A DNA stretch of 64,000 nt from Spirometra erinaceieuropaei (lineage: Eukaryota > Platyhelminthes > Cestoda > Diphyllobothriidea > Diphyllobothriidae): positions 268,282-332,281 of the forward strand of contig CACRXP010000312.1 of assembly GCA_902702965.1 (NCBI GenBank), written 5' to 3'. The position numbers and the translations under genes are program-made. Positions 12,095-23,665 of this stretch are shown one piece after another (position 1 is the first letter of the stretch; every line of letters starts with the position of its first letter). Under the pieces are notes generated by a model. That model was given only the letters and a program-made list of their open reading frames with translations, was not told where the DNA came from and ran no database searches.

Positions 12095-12165
12095 GCACAT
12101 ATATATATTTTTGCCTATATCCATATATATATTTGCCTATATCCATATATGTATATAGCCATGTG
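12095..12165. repeat. AT-rich tandem repeat
   Basis: Units of roughly 22 bases (TTGCCTATATCCATATATAT) are repeated about three times directly after the PLE 3' region. It is probably a microsatellite seeded at the element's end. Confidence 0.7.
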
Positions 12166-12169
12166 ACGT

Positions 12170-13290
12170 AAGTTTGTGACCCTAGCTGTTGTGATTAGAA
12201 TTTCATTCGAACATAATGGTATCGAATAAGATGCCAGCCACATCAGCAAAGGTCACACGCTTACTTGACACGTTTATATGCCTCAACTCATAAGCCCTGT
12301 GGCGTACTGGTGATCAGTGACGTCCGCGAAACAGCTCTCTGCGTCCGGTCTGTCGCTCTCTTACTCGGCTGCTTACGCGTTATGGCGTAGATTTGTGTGG
12401 AAGTTAAGTCCTTATCCACAATTTTCCACCAGACATATGATGAACTTACCTAACTTGTTACTGCAGAGAGAGTATGTCTCCAGTTTAACGAACGATTTGT
12501 ACTGATAGGTCACTACAACTGATCACCCACTGGAATGGCCGTAAGGTAATTTTTAATTCTCCATTGCCACCGTATTTCAGTATTTACTTTGTCGACCATT
12601 TATACGGTCATTTTCACTGCCCAGCGTGTTGCATTTACGGCTTCCAGACCGTGTACTTTTATTAGCAGTCGACGTGTTTTTTCACATGGGTCGAGTGTAG
12701 GCACTTATTTTAGGATGGAAGGCGCCAGATCGTATCTTTGTAGTTACCTAGCCAGTCCAGTTTTCGTTTATACCAGAATACAAACAACTCCGTAGCATTG
12801 TGTTTGATGGCATCGTAAAGCCTGCTGCGATTGCTAGCAACCGTTTTAACGCCCTAATACATTGTCACTAGGTGAGTAACGATGAAGAGTTCCTTGTTTG
12901 TTTCAAATTCACAGAACAAAGCGACATTCATAGAGTTCATTCGAGACATCGGAGAGAGAGAATAGTGTATAGTTGAGTAGGATTTGTCATGCTTATCGTA
13001 AATTACTAACATTGAGGACAGTATTGCCAACATATGAGGCTGCATTTCATTACGCAGTACCGAAGCCTCATTTACTTGAGGTGATTAGTGATTGAATGAG
13101 AAAGTATGGGATATTTTTAAAACAATAGATTCATACAGAAGGACATACTGATACATGGCATTTCTCAACAACGAAAATATTTTGTATAATTTCGAGCGAC
13201 GGTTCCTATGCACCGCCGGAATAACTTGGAATAGATCTCAACGCACATCAAATTGTCTGAGAAGAGGAAGTGCTCAGCAGATCAAGGAGA
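12170..13290. other. No recognisable gene
   Basis: Short frames only; no domain, no match to the repeat families of this window. Confidence 0.45.
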
Positions 13291-13300
13291 ATGCATTGCT

Positions 13301-13340
13301 AACGTTTCGGAGAGTTTGACCGGCTCTCCGTTTTCAAGCC
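13301..13340 (-). ncRNA. Solo PLE-type terminal hammerhead-like motif
   Basis: Minus-strand sequence folds a perfect 6-bp stem (GGAGAG with CTCTCC; 13324-13329 and 13309-13314 on the plus strand) followed directly by GAAACGTTAGC. That is the same layout as GGATTC/GAATCC-GAAACGTC in other PLE ends, with a wholly different but still complementary stem. The CUGANGA block is mutated to TTGAAAA. No PLE coding is evident next to it, so it may be a solo terminus. Confidence 0.4.
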
Positions 13341-13344
13341 ACCG

Positions 13345-15390
13345 AGGGCAAAATTCGACCAGAATTTTGAATAAACGACCAAAATAATTTGCCTTGAATC
13401 CATCTCGTTTCCAGATTTTTGGCTGCATTGGTCCTCTAGCCGTCGTTTGTGAATGTTGGTGTCTCCTGTGTTGTATTTCGTCACCAAAATGGGCCTCGGT
13501 TAAGCCTGCGCTCCCCTTTTGAGCAAATTAGAAGACGGCCCGTGTTTTCCCGGTATCTGTAGGCTCCCTGTGACCGTTTTGTCCTAAAAATGGTGTATGT
13601 AATGACGCAGGACCTCGTAGACCGCAGGAACGTCTAGATTCCTGGCGATGGAGTTTGCATCTAAGTACCAAGTCCTTAGTGTAATGCGTTCTGTACTTGT
13701 GTTGCCCTAAGAGGATTGCTTCTCCCTCACCCAGCTGGATCCGGCATCAGAATACGGTCAGAAGGACCCAAGGTCGGATCGGGCGCATTGGCTGATGGGG
13801 CCAAACAAACCTTTCGCGTGCGGCAAGCACTCCATCGTTCTTATAGGGCACACCCATTTGTTAAGCAAAGGAATTGGACTACTCGGATGTCGTACGTGCT
13901 AGAGTACTATCGAGGTCACATGGAGAAGGATTTGAGAAACACGCTTCTCATCTAGGTCGGAGGTTCCCACTCTATGCCCAGGGCAGATGATTCGTGGGAA
14001 TCTTTGACTTCCACGGTAATTTCATACACCTTTCATCCTACCCCTTCTTTGGCGTTTTTACGTACATTTTTTGGATTAAACTGTATTTTGAACTAGGACC
14101 TGCTCGAATTACTGCTAATTTCCTAAATATATTTTACCTGCTATGTGTTTGTTACTCATTCTTGATGTTGCGAAACGAAGGTCATCTGCCGTTGAAAACA
14201 TTTTTGCACCGATAAATCTTGCTGTTAATGACTGCTTTCATATCATTCATGGGTGACGGGCTTCAGATGTCGTTTGTGGCAGCCTCAGAAACAGCCCAGA
14301 CCTCATTTAATTCATCTAGTGGCGTTTGCTTATGGACGATAATGTTGCGAGAAGGCACCAACATCTGTCTTAACTGAGACTAGCACTCGAGTCATCAGAA
14401 CTGTTTTCACGTCCGATCGGTCCGATCGATTGAATTATCCAAGGTAAACTTTCTAAGTTATCCAAATTAGTTTAAATACCCCAGCCATGCCTGGAAAGTT
14501 AATTCTACAGTCAAGGTGTTTTTGCCCTCCGCATTAAACCGTGACTGCATCTGATAGTGGATCGGAGGAAGAATTCAAAACGATCGGCGATTTATATGCG
14601 TGTTCAGGCGTTTTAATATTCATCTTTTAGAGTAAGGTGTATTTTTTCATGATATAACATTTAAAAACGACACCGCCTTCTGTAAAAGACCATTTGGCAC
14701 CAAAATATTCTTTTTATCAAATAAAATGAATGCATGCCGTTCGCATAAGGATCGCAGGGACCATAAAACGCGCAAACGTCTGCTTGCACAGTTGAGCGTG
14801 ATGAAGAGGAAGAGCATGTCGAGCTCTACTTAACTCTTCATCCAGCCTTTACCTAAGATTCCTGAACGGCTAAACTTGCATGATCATTTTTCGTCTTCGT
14901 CATCTGCCAAGTTTAGCGTTGGCCAAATATTCATGTAAGGAACAATATCTGGAGCAATTTTATTGCTCAAATATGGCTTTATTAATCGGAAGAATTTGAA
15001 AATTGGGCCTATGTGAATCAGTAAGTGCGAAGTTGTTCTTTATTTCCTTAGCCAGCAAAGCAGCTGAATGCGAATTCGTGTCATTTTAACTCTGTCCATC
15101 GGCCTATGCCCCACCCTTTAGACTTCAAGCGTCCGACACAAATTTCCTGACAAAATTGGACAGCTTTAATTTGCAAAGCATCTAATCATATTCATATATA
15201 AATTATTGACCGAGCCAACCTTCATTTCAGTTTTACCTCTGTGAAACAATGACACTTTTTTCTTGTGTTGTGTACAAACTGTATGCATTTGAGAGGCTTC
15301 ATACTCCTTGTACAAAGGAGTAACCGCCGATTTTAAATGTTTACAAAAATTATCTATAAACTCACAATAGATCAGTTTATTCAAGGTCGC
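13345..15390. other. No recognisable gene
   Basis: Nothing I can assign. The frames at 13716-13955, 13994-14215 and 15166-15384 lack known motifs. Confidence 0.4.
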
Positions 15391-15544
15391 TCAGGCGGAG
15401 AATTATTTTATTCATGAATATTTTGGCTGAAATGCATCAGCCACAGCGGGTAACCACGTGCTATTCAGTAATTGCCGACAAGTAGGTAGTAGTATATTTT
15501 TTAAGGTAAAGTGATACCATACTAACAGCACAGGTACTAACCAA

Positions 15545-15622
15545 AAGCCCATATACGCATGTTTCGCCGATATTCAGCCGCTGCATGGCGCGGCTGCAAG
15601 GGGTTCGGCTATTTATTAGGTC
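15545..15622 (-). ncRNA. Hammerhead-like repeat, long-loop family, copy c (degenerate)
   Basis: On the minus strand it has AGCCGA (stem II 5'), a hairpin loop, TCGGCGAAAC and a GTA cleavage-like triplet, then TATGGGCTTTTGG and TAGTACCTGTGCTG, as in copies d and e. The first core block is lost (CTAATAA). Upstream it shares ATTACCAGAAAACAGATGG with copy d. Stem II (GCCGA/TCGGC) is fully paired. Confidence 0.5.
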
Positions 15623-15827
15623 CACTCATTTTCCATCTGTTTTCTGGTAATATTATAATTTAGAAAGAGTCGTTTTTTAACTTCCGCAGAAATTATCTAT
15701 GACGTTTTTGTAGATCATTTTTGTTAAGACAGCGAATTTTTCATGTATGAATAATTCGGCCAAAATCCATCAGCCAACATTCTAAATTGGATTATTTACC
15801 AGAAAACAGACGGGTAATTCTGTGGGA

Positions 15828-15905
15828 CTCACTGACGAGCCGAACCCACCGCAGCTGCGCCATACAGGGGCAGAATATCGACAAAACACGTGTGTATGGG
15901 CTGTC
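15828..15905 (+). ncRNA. Hammerhead-like repeat, long-loop family, copy d
   Basis: CTGACGA (15832-15838) is intact and is followed by GCCGA. The 3' side reads TCGAC-AAAAC where GAAAC is expected (G12 changed), and the cleavage triplet reads GTG, which should not cleave. The downstream TCAGCTAGTACCTGCGCTG matches the other copies. It faces copy c across about 210 bases, so the two could form a long hairpin. Confidence 0.5.
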
Positions 15906-15939
15906 AGCTAGTACCTGCGCTGACAGTATGGCACCCTAA

Positions 15940-16930
15940 AAACGTGTAACCATGACAGTTATTATTAGTTAAGGTTGTTCGTCCAGTATTCCTGAACAAC
16001 AGCCAACTTCTGCCCATGAAAGCGTCGCCCTCTTCTGCCAGTCGAATAAGATCCGTAAAGTTTGAGCTCATCAAAATTTCCCAGGGCGGCGGTTCATCTC
16101 CCTGTCAGTGAACCAGAAGACATTATGCAGTTCTAACTCATTCCCGCACTAGTTAATCAAAACGCAACTTGCATGCTGCCATGGCACAAAAACAAGGAAG
16201 ATCTCCAAAAAGTGAACTTTACGAATGTACTACTTTTTGCGCACTTTCTTTCCGTATGACTATAAAACACAATCAATTAAAGCACCCAAATACCTCCAGG
16301 CTCGTGAACTTCACAGTGCAGCGCCAGGCTATTTCAGCTGAACAGTAAGTCTTGCGCTAAACTCCAGGAAGTTTCTGTATTCATGTGTTTCCTTTTCTCC
16401 CATAGTGCGGATTTGTCTGCGTGCACTAGTACTACATTCTAGCGACCTTCTCCTTCTTCACGCTTGGCGTCTAGTGACGACAACGTAGCAATAACGGGAA
16501 TACTATCAAAGCAAAGGATGTTAACTGGTTATTTATCGTTTCTAGGGTTGCAAAGACTACCCTCTACGTAAGCAGTACTGAATTATTGCTGCAAGCGACG
16601 TCTGTGAATTGGAAATGAGACCACCCTCTGCCGCCATGTTTTGCTATACTTGCGGGAAAAATCCCCTTTAAACTTGCTAATCTAAGGTTTGTTCAAAATA
16701 TCTGTTGCCCACACTAAGCCTTTTGACAGGTGTATCAATAAAACCGCATATGAGGTTAATCCTGATATCGCGACGCTTGTCTCTGAGTGATCAAGAATTT
16801 TGGGGGTAGTAATTACCAATAATATGGACGCTAAGCTCGGCAAAAACCAAATAAATAGGTTACCCGACATCAGGAAGCGTGTTCCACCGACGATTTCGCG
16901 TGTTGGACTTCATAGGAGTATATGCATATA
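15940..16930. other. No recognisable gene
   Basis: No domain or known repeat is visible. The frame on the minus strand at 16682-16870 has hydrophobic residues but no recognisable family. Confidence 0.4.
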
Positions 16931-16933
16931 TCT

Positions 16934-17105
16934 CGGTTCGTGGCCCGGTGGGTAGAGGCGTGGACTTCTAAACCAACAGGTTGCGAGTTCGAGGCTCGGG
17001 TGTTCCACACTTCGGGCTTGGGTATAGCTGGCTGACGACGGCTAATAAGCCAGAAATGGCCATTCCAGTCTCCCTTGTATTTGTCGATAATACCATTCTG
17101 CCTAT
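16934..17105 (+). mobile_element. tRNA-derived SINE, copy a
   Basis: A pol III A-box-like TGGCCCGGTGGG (16941-16952) and a B-box-like AGTTCGAGGCTC (16986-16997) stand about 45 bases apart, as in a tRNA-derived SINE head. The body GGCTGACGACGGCTAATAAGC is shared with copies at 24.9, 25.2, 46.1 and 62.2 kb. It ends next to the 3' end of the minus-strand PLE at 17.2-18.2 kb. Confidence 0.75.
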
Positions 17106-17195
17106 ACATCTCGAAAGATATAGAAATCGCACGGCACAGGATATCGAACAGCAGAAGACGGAGGGAGGGATCGCTGAGAGCAATTGTTTATTCAT

Positions 17196-17234
17196 GCGAC
17201 TTTTTGAACTCTCCCGCGAGACCATCGTCAAGGA
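17196..17234 (-). ncRNA. PLE-type terminal hammerhead-like motif (degenerate)
   Basis: The minus strand reads TTGACGATGGTCTC, loop, GAGAGTTCAAAAAGTC, then CATGAATAAACAATTG. This parallels CTGACGATGGACTC...GAGTCTGAAAGCTC at 50.9 kb. C3 of the core and the GAAA block are altered. It marks the 3' end of the PLE remnant at 17345-18170. Confidence 0.45.
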
Positions 17235-17344
17235 ATGAAAAACTGTACAGTTCATCACAGATGTAGCTCACCTCTTCCAGAGATGACCTCCCGCGCGCTG
17301 TCGATTTGTTCACACCGCGCTTGGTAAGCGATTGCCAGATTGAT

Positions 17345-18170
17345 ATGCAGATTAATCGAGTCCTCAGTTGAGTGTCACGCTTCCTAGGGCAGGCGTGCAA
17401 CTCGGTCGTACGACTGGCACAATATTCTCGCGCAATCAAAGCCAAAGCTCAGCCCTGGCGAGGAGGCGTGGGCGGCTACCAAGGACAGTTTGTTCTTCCG
17501 TCTCACAGCCAACTCATGCTCGTGCGTACCCGTTTGCCGGTTTCACCAACATAACTGGCCTGACCACAGTTACAGTCTATCCGGAAAATGAACGCCGATT
17601 TCTGATTTATAAGATTCAGGTCCTTAGGATGTATGAGTTGCTGGTGGATTGTTGCTTCAGGTCTGTGAAGGACACGAACCCCAAATTCGTTCACCAATCT
17701 GGCGAATTCGTCTTACACAGACGCTGAGTACCGTACTGTGCGCCATCACTTCGGTTTCGGCTGCGTCTTCGACTTTCTTCCCGGGGTTTCTCGAGTGCAC
17801 TTTTTGACAAAATTCCTAAGGTGGCCGTTCATGGTGAAGAGTTTCCGCAGGAACTGAACCTCGGCCGTCTTGTCGGCTGGCTCGGTAACATGAGTTGTTT
17901 GTCGATTTCCTGCAAACCGTTGTTTTTATTTCCCCAGCTCCTTTTCTCTGGACTAGTACGTCAAGAAACGACAACTGGCAATCTGTTTCTTCCTCTTTCA
18001 TGAAAACCGACTTCACGCGTTGCGTCAATTCCCCAATCCTGCCCCGATTGATGATGACAAATATGTCATTAAAAGTCAATGTCTTCTGTCGCTGTAACAC
18101 TCCCTCAGAAATCAAACTGGATAGCAACGACCCTATTGGTAGAGCTCTAGCTATCTGTTTACAAGAAACA
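17345..18170 (-). pseudogene. PLE remnant: RT fragment and GIY-YIG
   Basis: From 18170 leftwards, the minus strand reads PIGSLLSSLISEGVLQR and then jumps to NDIFVIINRGRIGELTQRV, showing a deletion just before the catalytic aspartates; the expected YVDD is reduced to FND near 18065. It continues with LSFLDVLVQRK and a linker. The nuclease core follows (FRIDCNCGQASYVGETGKRV, about 17503-17600), and after a frameshift HELAVRRKNKLSL-like sequence and FGFDCARI (about 17400-17500). The order is RT, linker, GIY-YIG. No intact frame remains. Confidence 0.8.
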
Positions 18171-18904
18171 ATATATTGTCTTTAGGAGAAGAAAGGTAAC
18201 AACAGCTCAGTTATACTTAGTCACTCCTTGCGGATTTCGTTGCAGGATATGCAGCGCCAACCTAGAGACGAACGAGAAATTCGTTCAAATAAAAATGACT
18301 GCGAATTAGGCGTCCGAATATCCGCCTGTCGTGTGTTCAAGTCAAATACGTCTACGTACCTAAAAGACACAAGCAGTACATTGAGGCAACGATGGACGTT
18401 CACAAAGATTGCATGAGAGAGAATCTTTCGGACACAAAAAACTGTTAAATCCCAAGAAATGGAATTTTATATCAAGCATTATACTCAAAATGTCTGTGCG
18501 AACAGTCCAGTTGCGTCTTCCGCCTTGGTGTCATGCCAAAGTCTGTCAGTGGTTAACACCAATGTTTCCGCACCGCAACGTTACAAACGGACCACGGTGG
18601 TAGCTGACTGCGATTGGTTCACTACATGGCTTTCGTACACTTATTCGTCGACAGGTGTCGTTAACACGCTTTTTCCTTCGGAGCAGTGTCCGAGAAACCT
18701 ACTTTCATCACCCCCCGTGTTCTGCTTAATAAACAGTGACACGATCCCTAGCGCCAATAGGACCAGGGTTTGTTTGACTAGTAACGGCACAGCAGATCGA
18801 ATTCTATGTTGCTAGGAGACGGAAGGCACAAGAATGAGGGGTTTATTGTGCACAGAACTAGGAGCTGGCCACTGGTGAAGCCAGGCTTGGTATTGGTCGC
18901 ATGA

Positions 18905-19195
18905 GTCGACGCTTATCCAAGAGAATACGAAAACACCTCCCGGCATGACTGGAAACAGGCCAAACGAGGAGCATAAGCAGCGTCATCCTCGCGCATATTA
19001 TCGATGCCAGACATCGTGTGACACCAACGAAGCTTTTCCTGCGATTTATAAGATCCCATCCAGCTATTCGAAGCCACTGGGCCAGTGCCTGTTGGCAACA
19101 ACAGAAGAGGTCGCCATCAGTTTACGTAAGCCAATCTTGTGCGCACAAAAGAACCACGTTCAGGCTTTGCGCCTAGAGGGGCCGAAGGTCGACTA
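18905..19195 (+). pseudogene. PLE remnant (lineage B): GIY-YIG C-terminal half
   Basis: One frame reads SKRIRKHLPAWLETGQTRSI and ILAHIIDARHRV. After a shift near 19010 it becomes NEAFPAIYKIPSSYSK, CLLATTEEVAI and PILCAQKNHVQALRL. The same series (HLIDTNHRVD, AFQVVYR, ILATAEAVAIRL) is seen in the 21.9-kb, 45.0-kb and 52.8-kb elements, which also preserve a GIY-YIG core before it. Only the C-terminal half is present here. Confidence 0.7.
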
Positions 19196-19479
19196 ACGCC
19201 GCACCTCTCCGCGCTCTTTTGCTATCACTCCGCCCCTGGCACTGACTGCTATTACCCTCTCCCCACCCCCATCCACTCCCCGCATTTTCACACACCGTCC
19301 GTGTTTGAAGGCGAACGTAAATCGATTTTTCTTATCGTCGAAATGTTTTTACTTCCATCTTGTTCTCATATAACTGTACTAGCCCGATGACCATTTATCG
19401 AAAACTACGTATGTTCGTCACCTCGTCGGCTTCTTACTGTTATGGAAATTTTTGCACCTCGAGTATAAATATTTCGCAT

Positions 19480-20240
19480 TGATATTGATCGCTTTTAAAT
19501 TCGAATATATTTCCTACAAAAATACATAAATGTACTCATTGGTTTACTCCTTCTGTAGAAAACCACCACTTCTTTACGTTTTTTGCTTGAAATAGATTAT
19601 TAGTCCGATGTAAAAGGTTTTCTAGTTGTAAAATTTGTTATGACCGTAAATGTGCTTTCATGAAACGTCGTGTCTCTGCACTTGCCAATTCTGTTGGTTG
19701 AGTTTAAAATATGGCTGAAATCCACTGCTAGATGCTAATGAACCCTATGTTGTCGTTTTCCAGTAGTGTACAGTACTGCATGATTTTCCACATGCGTAAA
19801 ATTTGCTACCTGTGCTTTTGAAACTTTGAATACAAATGAAACGTTGTTCGGGTTAGAAAATATTTGGAAGTTGTAAAAGCTTTTTAAATCAAAATTACAC
19901 CGTTATGATAGGCATAACATTTAAAAAGACGCATCTTCTCTTCAAACTACATAAAGATGAATTTTTTATGCATTTTTCAGGAAAGTATATTTGGCATTAT
20001 TGGGGTCAAAAGATCAATGAGAAAAATCTTTACTGCTTAAATAGTCATTCTTGTAGACTCTATTCATTACAGGAACCCGCAAGGTCTGTCGGTCAAAAAC
20101 CTTCATTCTGAGGTATGTGAATAATCATGGGATTATTCTGCATATCAACTTAATTTAATACCCTATTCACGTGATCTTTTCGAATCCGAAACGCGTTTCC
20201 TGAGTTTGCACATCTACGGAGATGTCGTCTTCAACTCGTT
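19480..20240. repeat. Foldback/MITE-like element, copy 5 (diverged)
   Basis: Contains the shared middle (GTGTCTCTGCACTTGCCAATTCTG, 19669-19692, and nearby ATATGGCTGAAATCCACTG) and both flanking arms in diverged form. Terminal inverted repeats are hard to define; the right end near 20200 retains AAACGCGTTTCCTGAG. Confidence 0.5.
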
Positions 20241-20244
20241 TTTA

Positions 20245-21690
20245 TCATAAGAGAAACATTCTGGCATCTGCCTGCTAAATGCACAATACGTCCATTATGT
20301 TTAAACCCTTATTGACTGTCGGAGAAACCTGTTCATCGAGTTTTATCAGAACACATACTGCCGTAAAACCACTCTTCTTCTGGTATATCTCCTTTCGTAG
20401 GTTCGCATCATTCCTGCTTTGTTCGCGTGACATCACCAAAGTGTGAAACAAAAAGATTCACCATCAGCACGCGCCCTGCAATGACATATGTTGAAAATGT
20501 CGACCGACTGCCTTGCGTCCGGTAGGCCACCAAGCCGGACGACGAAGCCATCATCGCCTCATATGCCCACCAACAGCGAGGTAAATGCCTTCCTGCATGC
20601 AAACGTTAATGGATATGTCTACTTCTAAACTCGATCAGCAACAAAAGACACGCTTACGGCCCGCAGTCAACCACTGGCTCACTTCCACTACTACCAATCA
20701 GTACGACATGATTGGAATGCAGCTCTCGTATGCACGCATGCATTGATCGCATGAAGATTCGGCCATTTAAATGGCCTGGTTGCGCTTTAAAAGGGAGAAT
20801 AAGCTGAACTGGGTAGTAGAGGTATCGGTTAATCAAGAAAAATAAAAGTACGAGTAAGGGGGTGGGGGCGGAGTGCGTTGCAGTTATTTGTCCCTTACTG
20901 CATTTGGTGCAACTAAATTTGTTACAGAACAATCGTCGAAATATACGTTGCATATTGGTTAGTTTATGCTGCGCAAGTGTTGAGTGAATACAATGATACA
21001 AGCCCGGCTCAACTGTTAAATTTGTGGGAAGCTTTGGTTAAAGCCGCAGCGAGTAGTGACCAGTGGCTCTTAGGCAAGATTTGCGCATTTACTCAAGAGC
21101 ATGATAAAATCAAAAATTTTAAAGAATTCTTTTTTTTTAGAAACTCGTTTCAAACCCACTTCAAATCGCATTAGTCCTTCTGTGCACGAACTCCATACCT
21201 GGAGGTACGACATAGCTTTCAGGCCATTTCTTCTAATATCGCGTGTGCCGCAAATCGAACAGTGACGGGCACTTCTTGAGCACACTCCCTTTCAGCTTTT
21301 CCTTCGTCAATCTTTGTATTTATATTTAAAATTTTTGTCATTTTCTAGGATATTCTGATTTATTTGTTCTGGAATTAAACAGCACATATTTAATTATATA
21401 AAACCCGTTTCCAAAACACGTCGCATGCAGGTGCAGAGATTACGAGTACTACTCAAACGCTGTTAGACACACAAGACCACAGTAAAAAAGGTTCAGGTGT
21501 TCGGCGTTCAAGCGATTCATGACTGGCTGCCTAGCTCTTGGCTGGGAGAAAGGCAGCTGACTGACGATGCTTACCTAACCAGAAATGACCAATCTGACAG
21601 TGTGCATTCATCGCTGTTTCTTTGGTATCATCATTTGATGCCGTACGATGGTTTGTGAAGACTTCAGATTTAAGTTCTGCAAATATTCCC
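20245..21690. other. No recognisable gene
   Basis: Frames at 20408-20602, 20654-21001 and 20977-21174 lack motifs that I can name. Confidence 0.4.
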
Positions 21691-21712
21691 AAGTTACAAT
21701 TGAAAAGTCAAG

Positions 21713-21752
21713 TTGGCGAACTCGCGTTTTCGGTAATTCTTCCTCAGGCCAA
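21713..21752 (-). ncRNA. Hammerhead ribozyme at the 3' end of a lineage-B PLE
   Basis: On the minus strand the parts are TTGGC (stem I), CTGAGGA (core; position 7 is variable), a 9-nt stem II segment, GAAA (core), AAC-GCGA-GTT minus its first A (stem III, GNRA tetraloop), C (cleavage site) and GCCAA (stem I). Stem I is a perfect 5-bp helix (21748-21752 with 21713-21717). All invariant hammerhead residues are present, with cleavage expected between 21718 and 21717. Stem II is weak (an A-C mismatch and one G-C pair). It lies about 150 bases beyond the PLE coding end, in the same orientation. Confidence 0.65.
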
Positions 21753-21869
21753 TACAATTACATGAAGGAATGAAAATGTACAAAATCAACAGTGTTTATA
21801 GATGCCTGAAGGGCTATTAAGTCAATAACACTCATCATCCCTACGCCACCCGCATGAGAAGGTCGGCGG

Positions 21870-23200
21870 GTGTTAGTCGTCAGAGCTAGGGGAGGGGGGT
21901 AAAAGAGTCTTTGAGTGATGTTCTCGGGTTGAGTACACGGAGTACCCATCATCGTGATTAGGGATTTGAGGCCGCATGGCTTCATCACTTGGGGTTGGCG
22001 TTGGCCACGGCAGCGAAAGCGCTTGTGACAGAGTTTTCTGACAGCATAACACCGGATTCGCTAACCTTATAGCTACTGCCTCGGCCGTTGCTAGTATCCG
22101 TTGGCGTTGGCCTTTAGAGAAGCGTGTTGGTGTCCGGTAGACAACCTGAAATGCTTTCTTGGCATCGACTCGGTGGTTCGTATCGATTAAATGCGCGAGA
22201 ATAGAACTCGAAATCGTCCGGGTCTCACCTCTGTCTACCAGGCGTTTCGTTGTGCGGCCGATGTATCCTGCTCCACAGGAGGAAGTGAATGAATAAAGGC
22301 ACATTGATGTGACCTCCAACGGCAGTCTTTACCTCACAAACGTAGGAGGGGAGAGTTTGTGAAGCATACGCGTAAATTCGCCGCAGGGAATGCCCTCCTG
22401 ATAGCTGTAGTTAAGCGCCGTCGGACTAGTTCGCTCTCTGCGTGTCCTGCAAAAGGCAATCTTATGATGACATCTTTCTTTTCCGCAGTCGCAACAGAGG
22501 GCTTTTCGGCGCGTTCCTTAATATTTCGGAGAATAAATCTATCTGGGTATCCGTTCTCCCGAAGTGCGTTCAGCAGCTGTTGAAGTTCTTCTTCAATAGC
22601 TTCAGGTGAGCAGATGCGTCTCCCTCTAGCCGCCAATCCCTGGACTAAACTCCGTTTGATGTTTAGGGGAATAAAACTGTGGAAATTAACCTATTGCCCC
22701 GTCCAGGTTTTCTTTCGGAACACCCTGCGCTGGATAGACCCATCCTCTTGCCTGTGCAGAAGGACATCGAGAAAGGCAAGTTCGTTATCTGCCTCGGTCT
22801 CTGCAGTGAACTTTAGCGAGGGGTGCGCACTTTTGAACTTATGGACAAGCTCCTCGGTGTCGGTGGTATCATCCGCCAGGCAGAAGATATCATCCACTTA
22901 CCAACCATAGAAGACGAGGCCATTAATAGTCTCTTGCAAGCTTGTTTTCTCGACTTTGCCCATAAAAACATTTGCAAGGAACGGTCCAAGCGGTCATCTC
23001 ATTGCCATACCATCTACCTTCAGATTTAACCACTGAGGCAGAACCAAAGAGCATACAACGTCCTCCAGTTGGGCCGTTTCGCCATCGGACTGTAGCAGAC
23101 CGGGACATCCTCGGCCAGAATTATGGCAGACCTCCTGAAAAGCACCAAAGTGGACTGACCGGCAAGTTGAAGAGCCTTTCCAGCGTTTACATTCCACAGA
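21870..23200 (-). pseudogene. PLE (lineage B): RT, linker and GIY-YIG, moderately decayed
   Basis: From 23200 leftwards, the minus strand shows VCHNSGRGCPG, then LNLKVDGMAM, PLGPFLANVFMGKVEKT and INGLVFYGW. The next codon should be the tyrosine of YVDD but is TAA (22898-22900), giving W-stop-VDDIFCLADDTTD. The palm and thumb continue with LKFTAETEADNELAFLDVLL to 22691. A linker ORF (22334-22636) has LRENGYPDRFILRNIKE. The nuclease ORF (21873-22319) reads CGAGYIGRTTKRLVDR, then ILAHLIDTNHRVD and ILATAEAVAIRL. The adjacent 3' hammerhead (21713-21752) supports the orientation. The N-terminal part of the protein is not recognisable. Confidence 0.85.
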
Positions 23201-23634
23201 TGGACACTTCTGTTTATAAAAATTTACGTCCTGACTGTCCTACGGTGCCATGGCAATAACAATCCTGATGACTGCTAGTGGTTTTAGTTTGGAAAGTCAG
23301 ACACGCTGCTTATTATCACATAAAACTATAGGGAGAAGTTTCAAAAAGACACGAGAGAGCCATAAAATACTGACTACAGAGGAAATAAGCCGGCCGGCCG
23401 CCGTAATTAGTACCATGGTCTACAGTATGTGATTTAACTCATGAAATCTCAACAAAAATTTCGAAATTCGTTTTCGTTTTGAAAAAAAATCAATTACATA
23501 GGTTTCAAAGCGCAGAAGAACAGCAGTCGATTCTTTCACCAAAGCAAGTTGTTGTCTCCTCTGAGATATAAACGGTTAGAAGAGTTTACAAGAAGGTGAC
23601 ACAATCGCTGGGACAAGAGCTTTATTAGCCGGAC

Positions 23635-23665
23635 GTTTCGGATTCCTACTAAAATCCAGCATCAG
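23635..23665 (-). ncRNA. PLE terminal hammerhead-like motif (lineage A)
   Basis: The minus strand reads CTGATGC-TGGATTTTAGTAGGAATCC-GAAACGTC in sequence order; the last core base of CUGANGA is changed (A9 to C). Stem II is partly paired (GGATT with AATCC). Confidence 0.45.

Noticed and set aside
11306..12166. A 286-codon ORF as an intact host protein
   Set aside because: Its first part matches the PLE GIY-YIG C-terminus in order and content; the rest is low-complexity Q/R-rich sequence running into an AT microsatellite.
16934..17105. A functional tRNA gene
   Set aside because: A and B boxes are present but no acceptor stem or anticodon arm can be formed; the dispersed copies and shared body mark it as a SINE.
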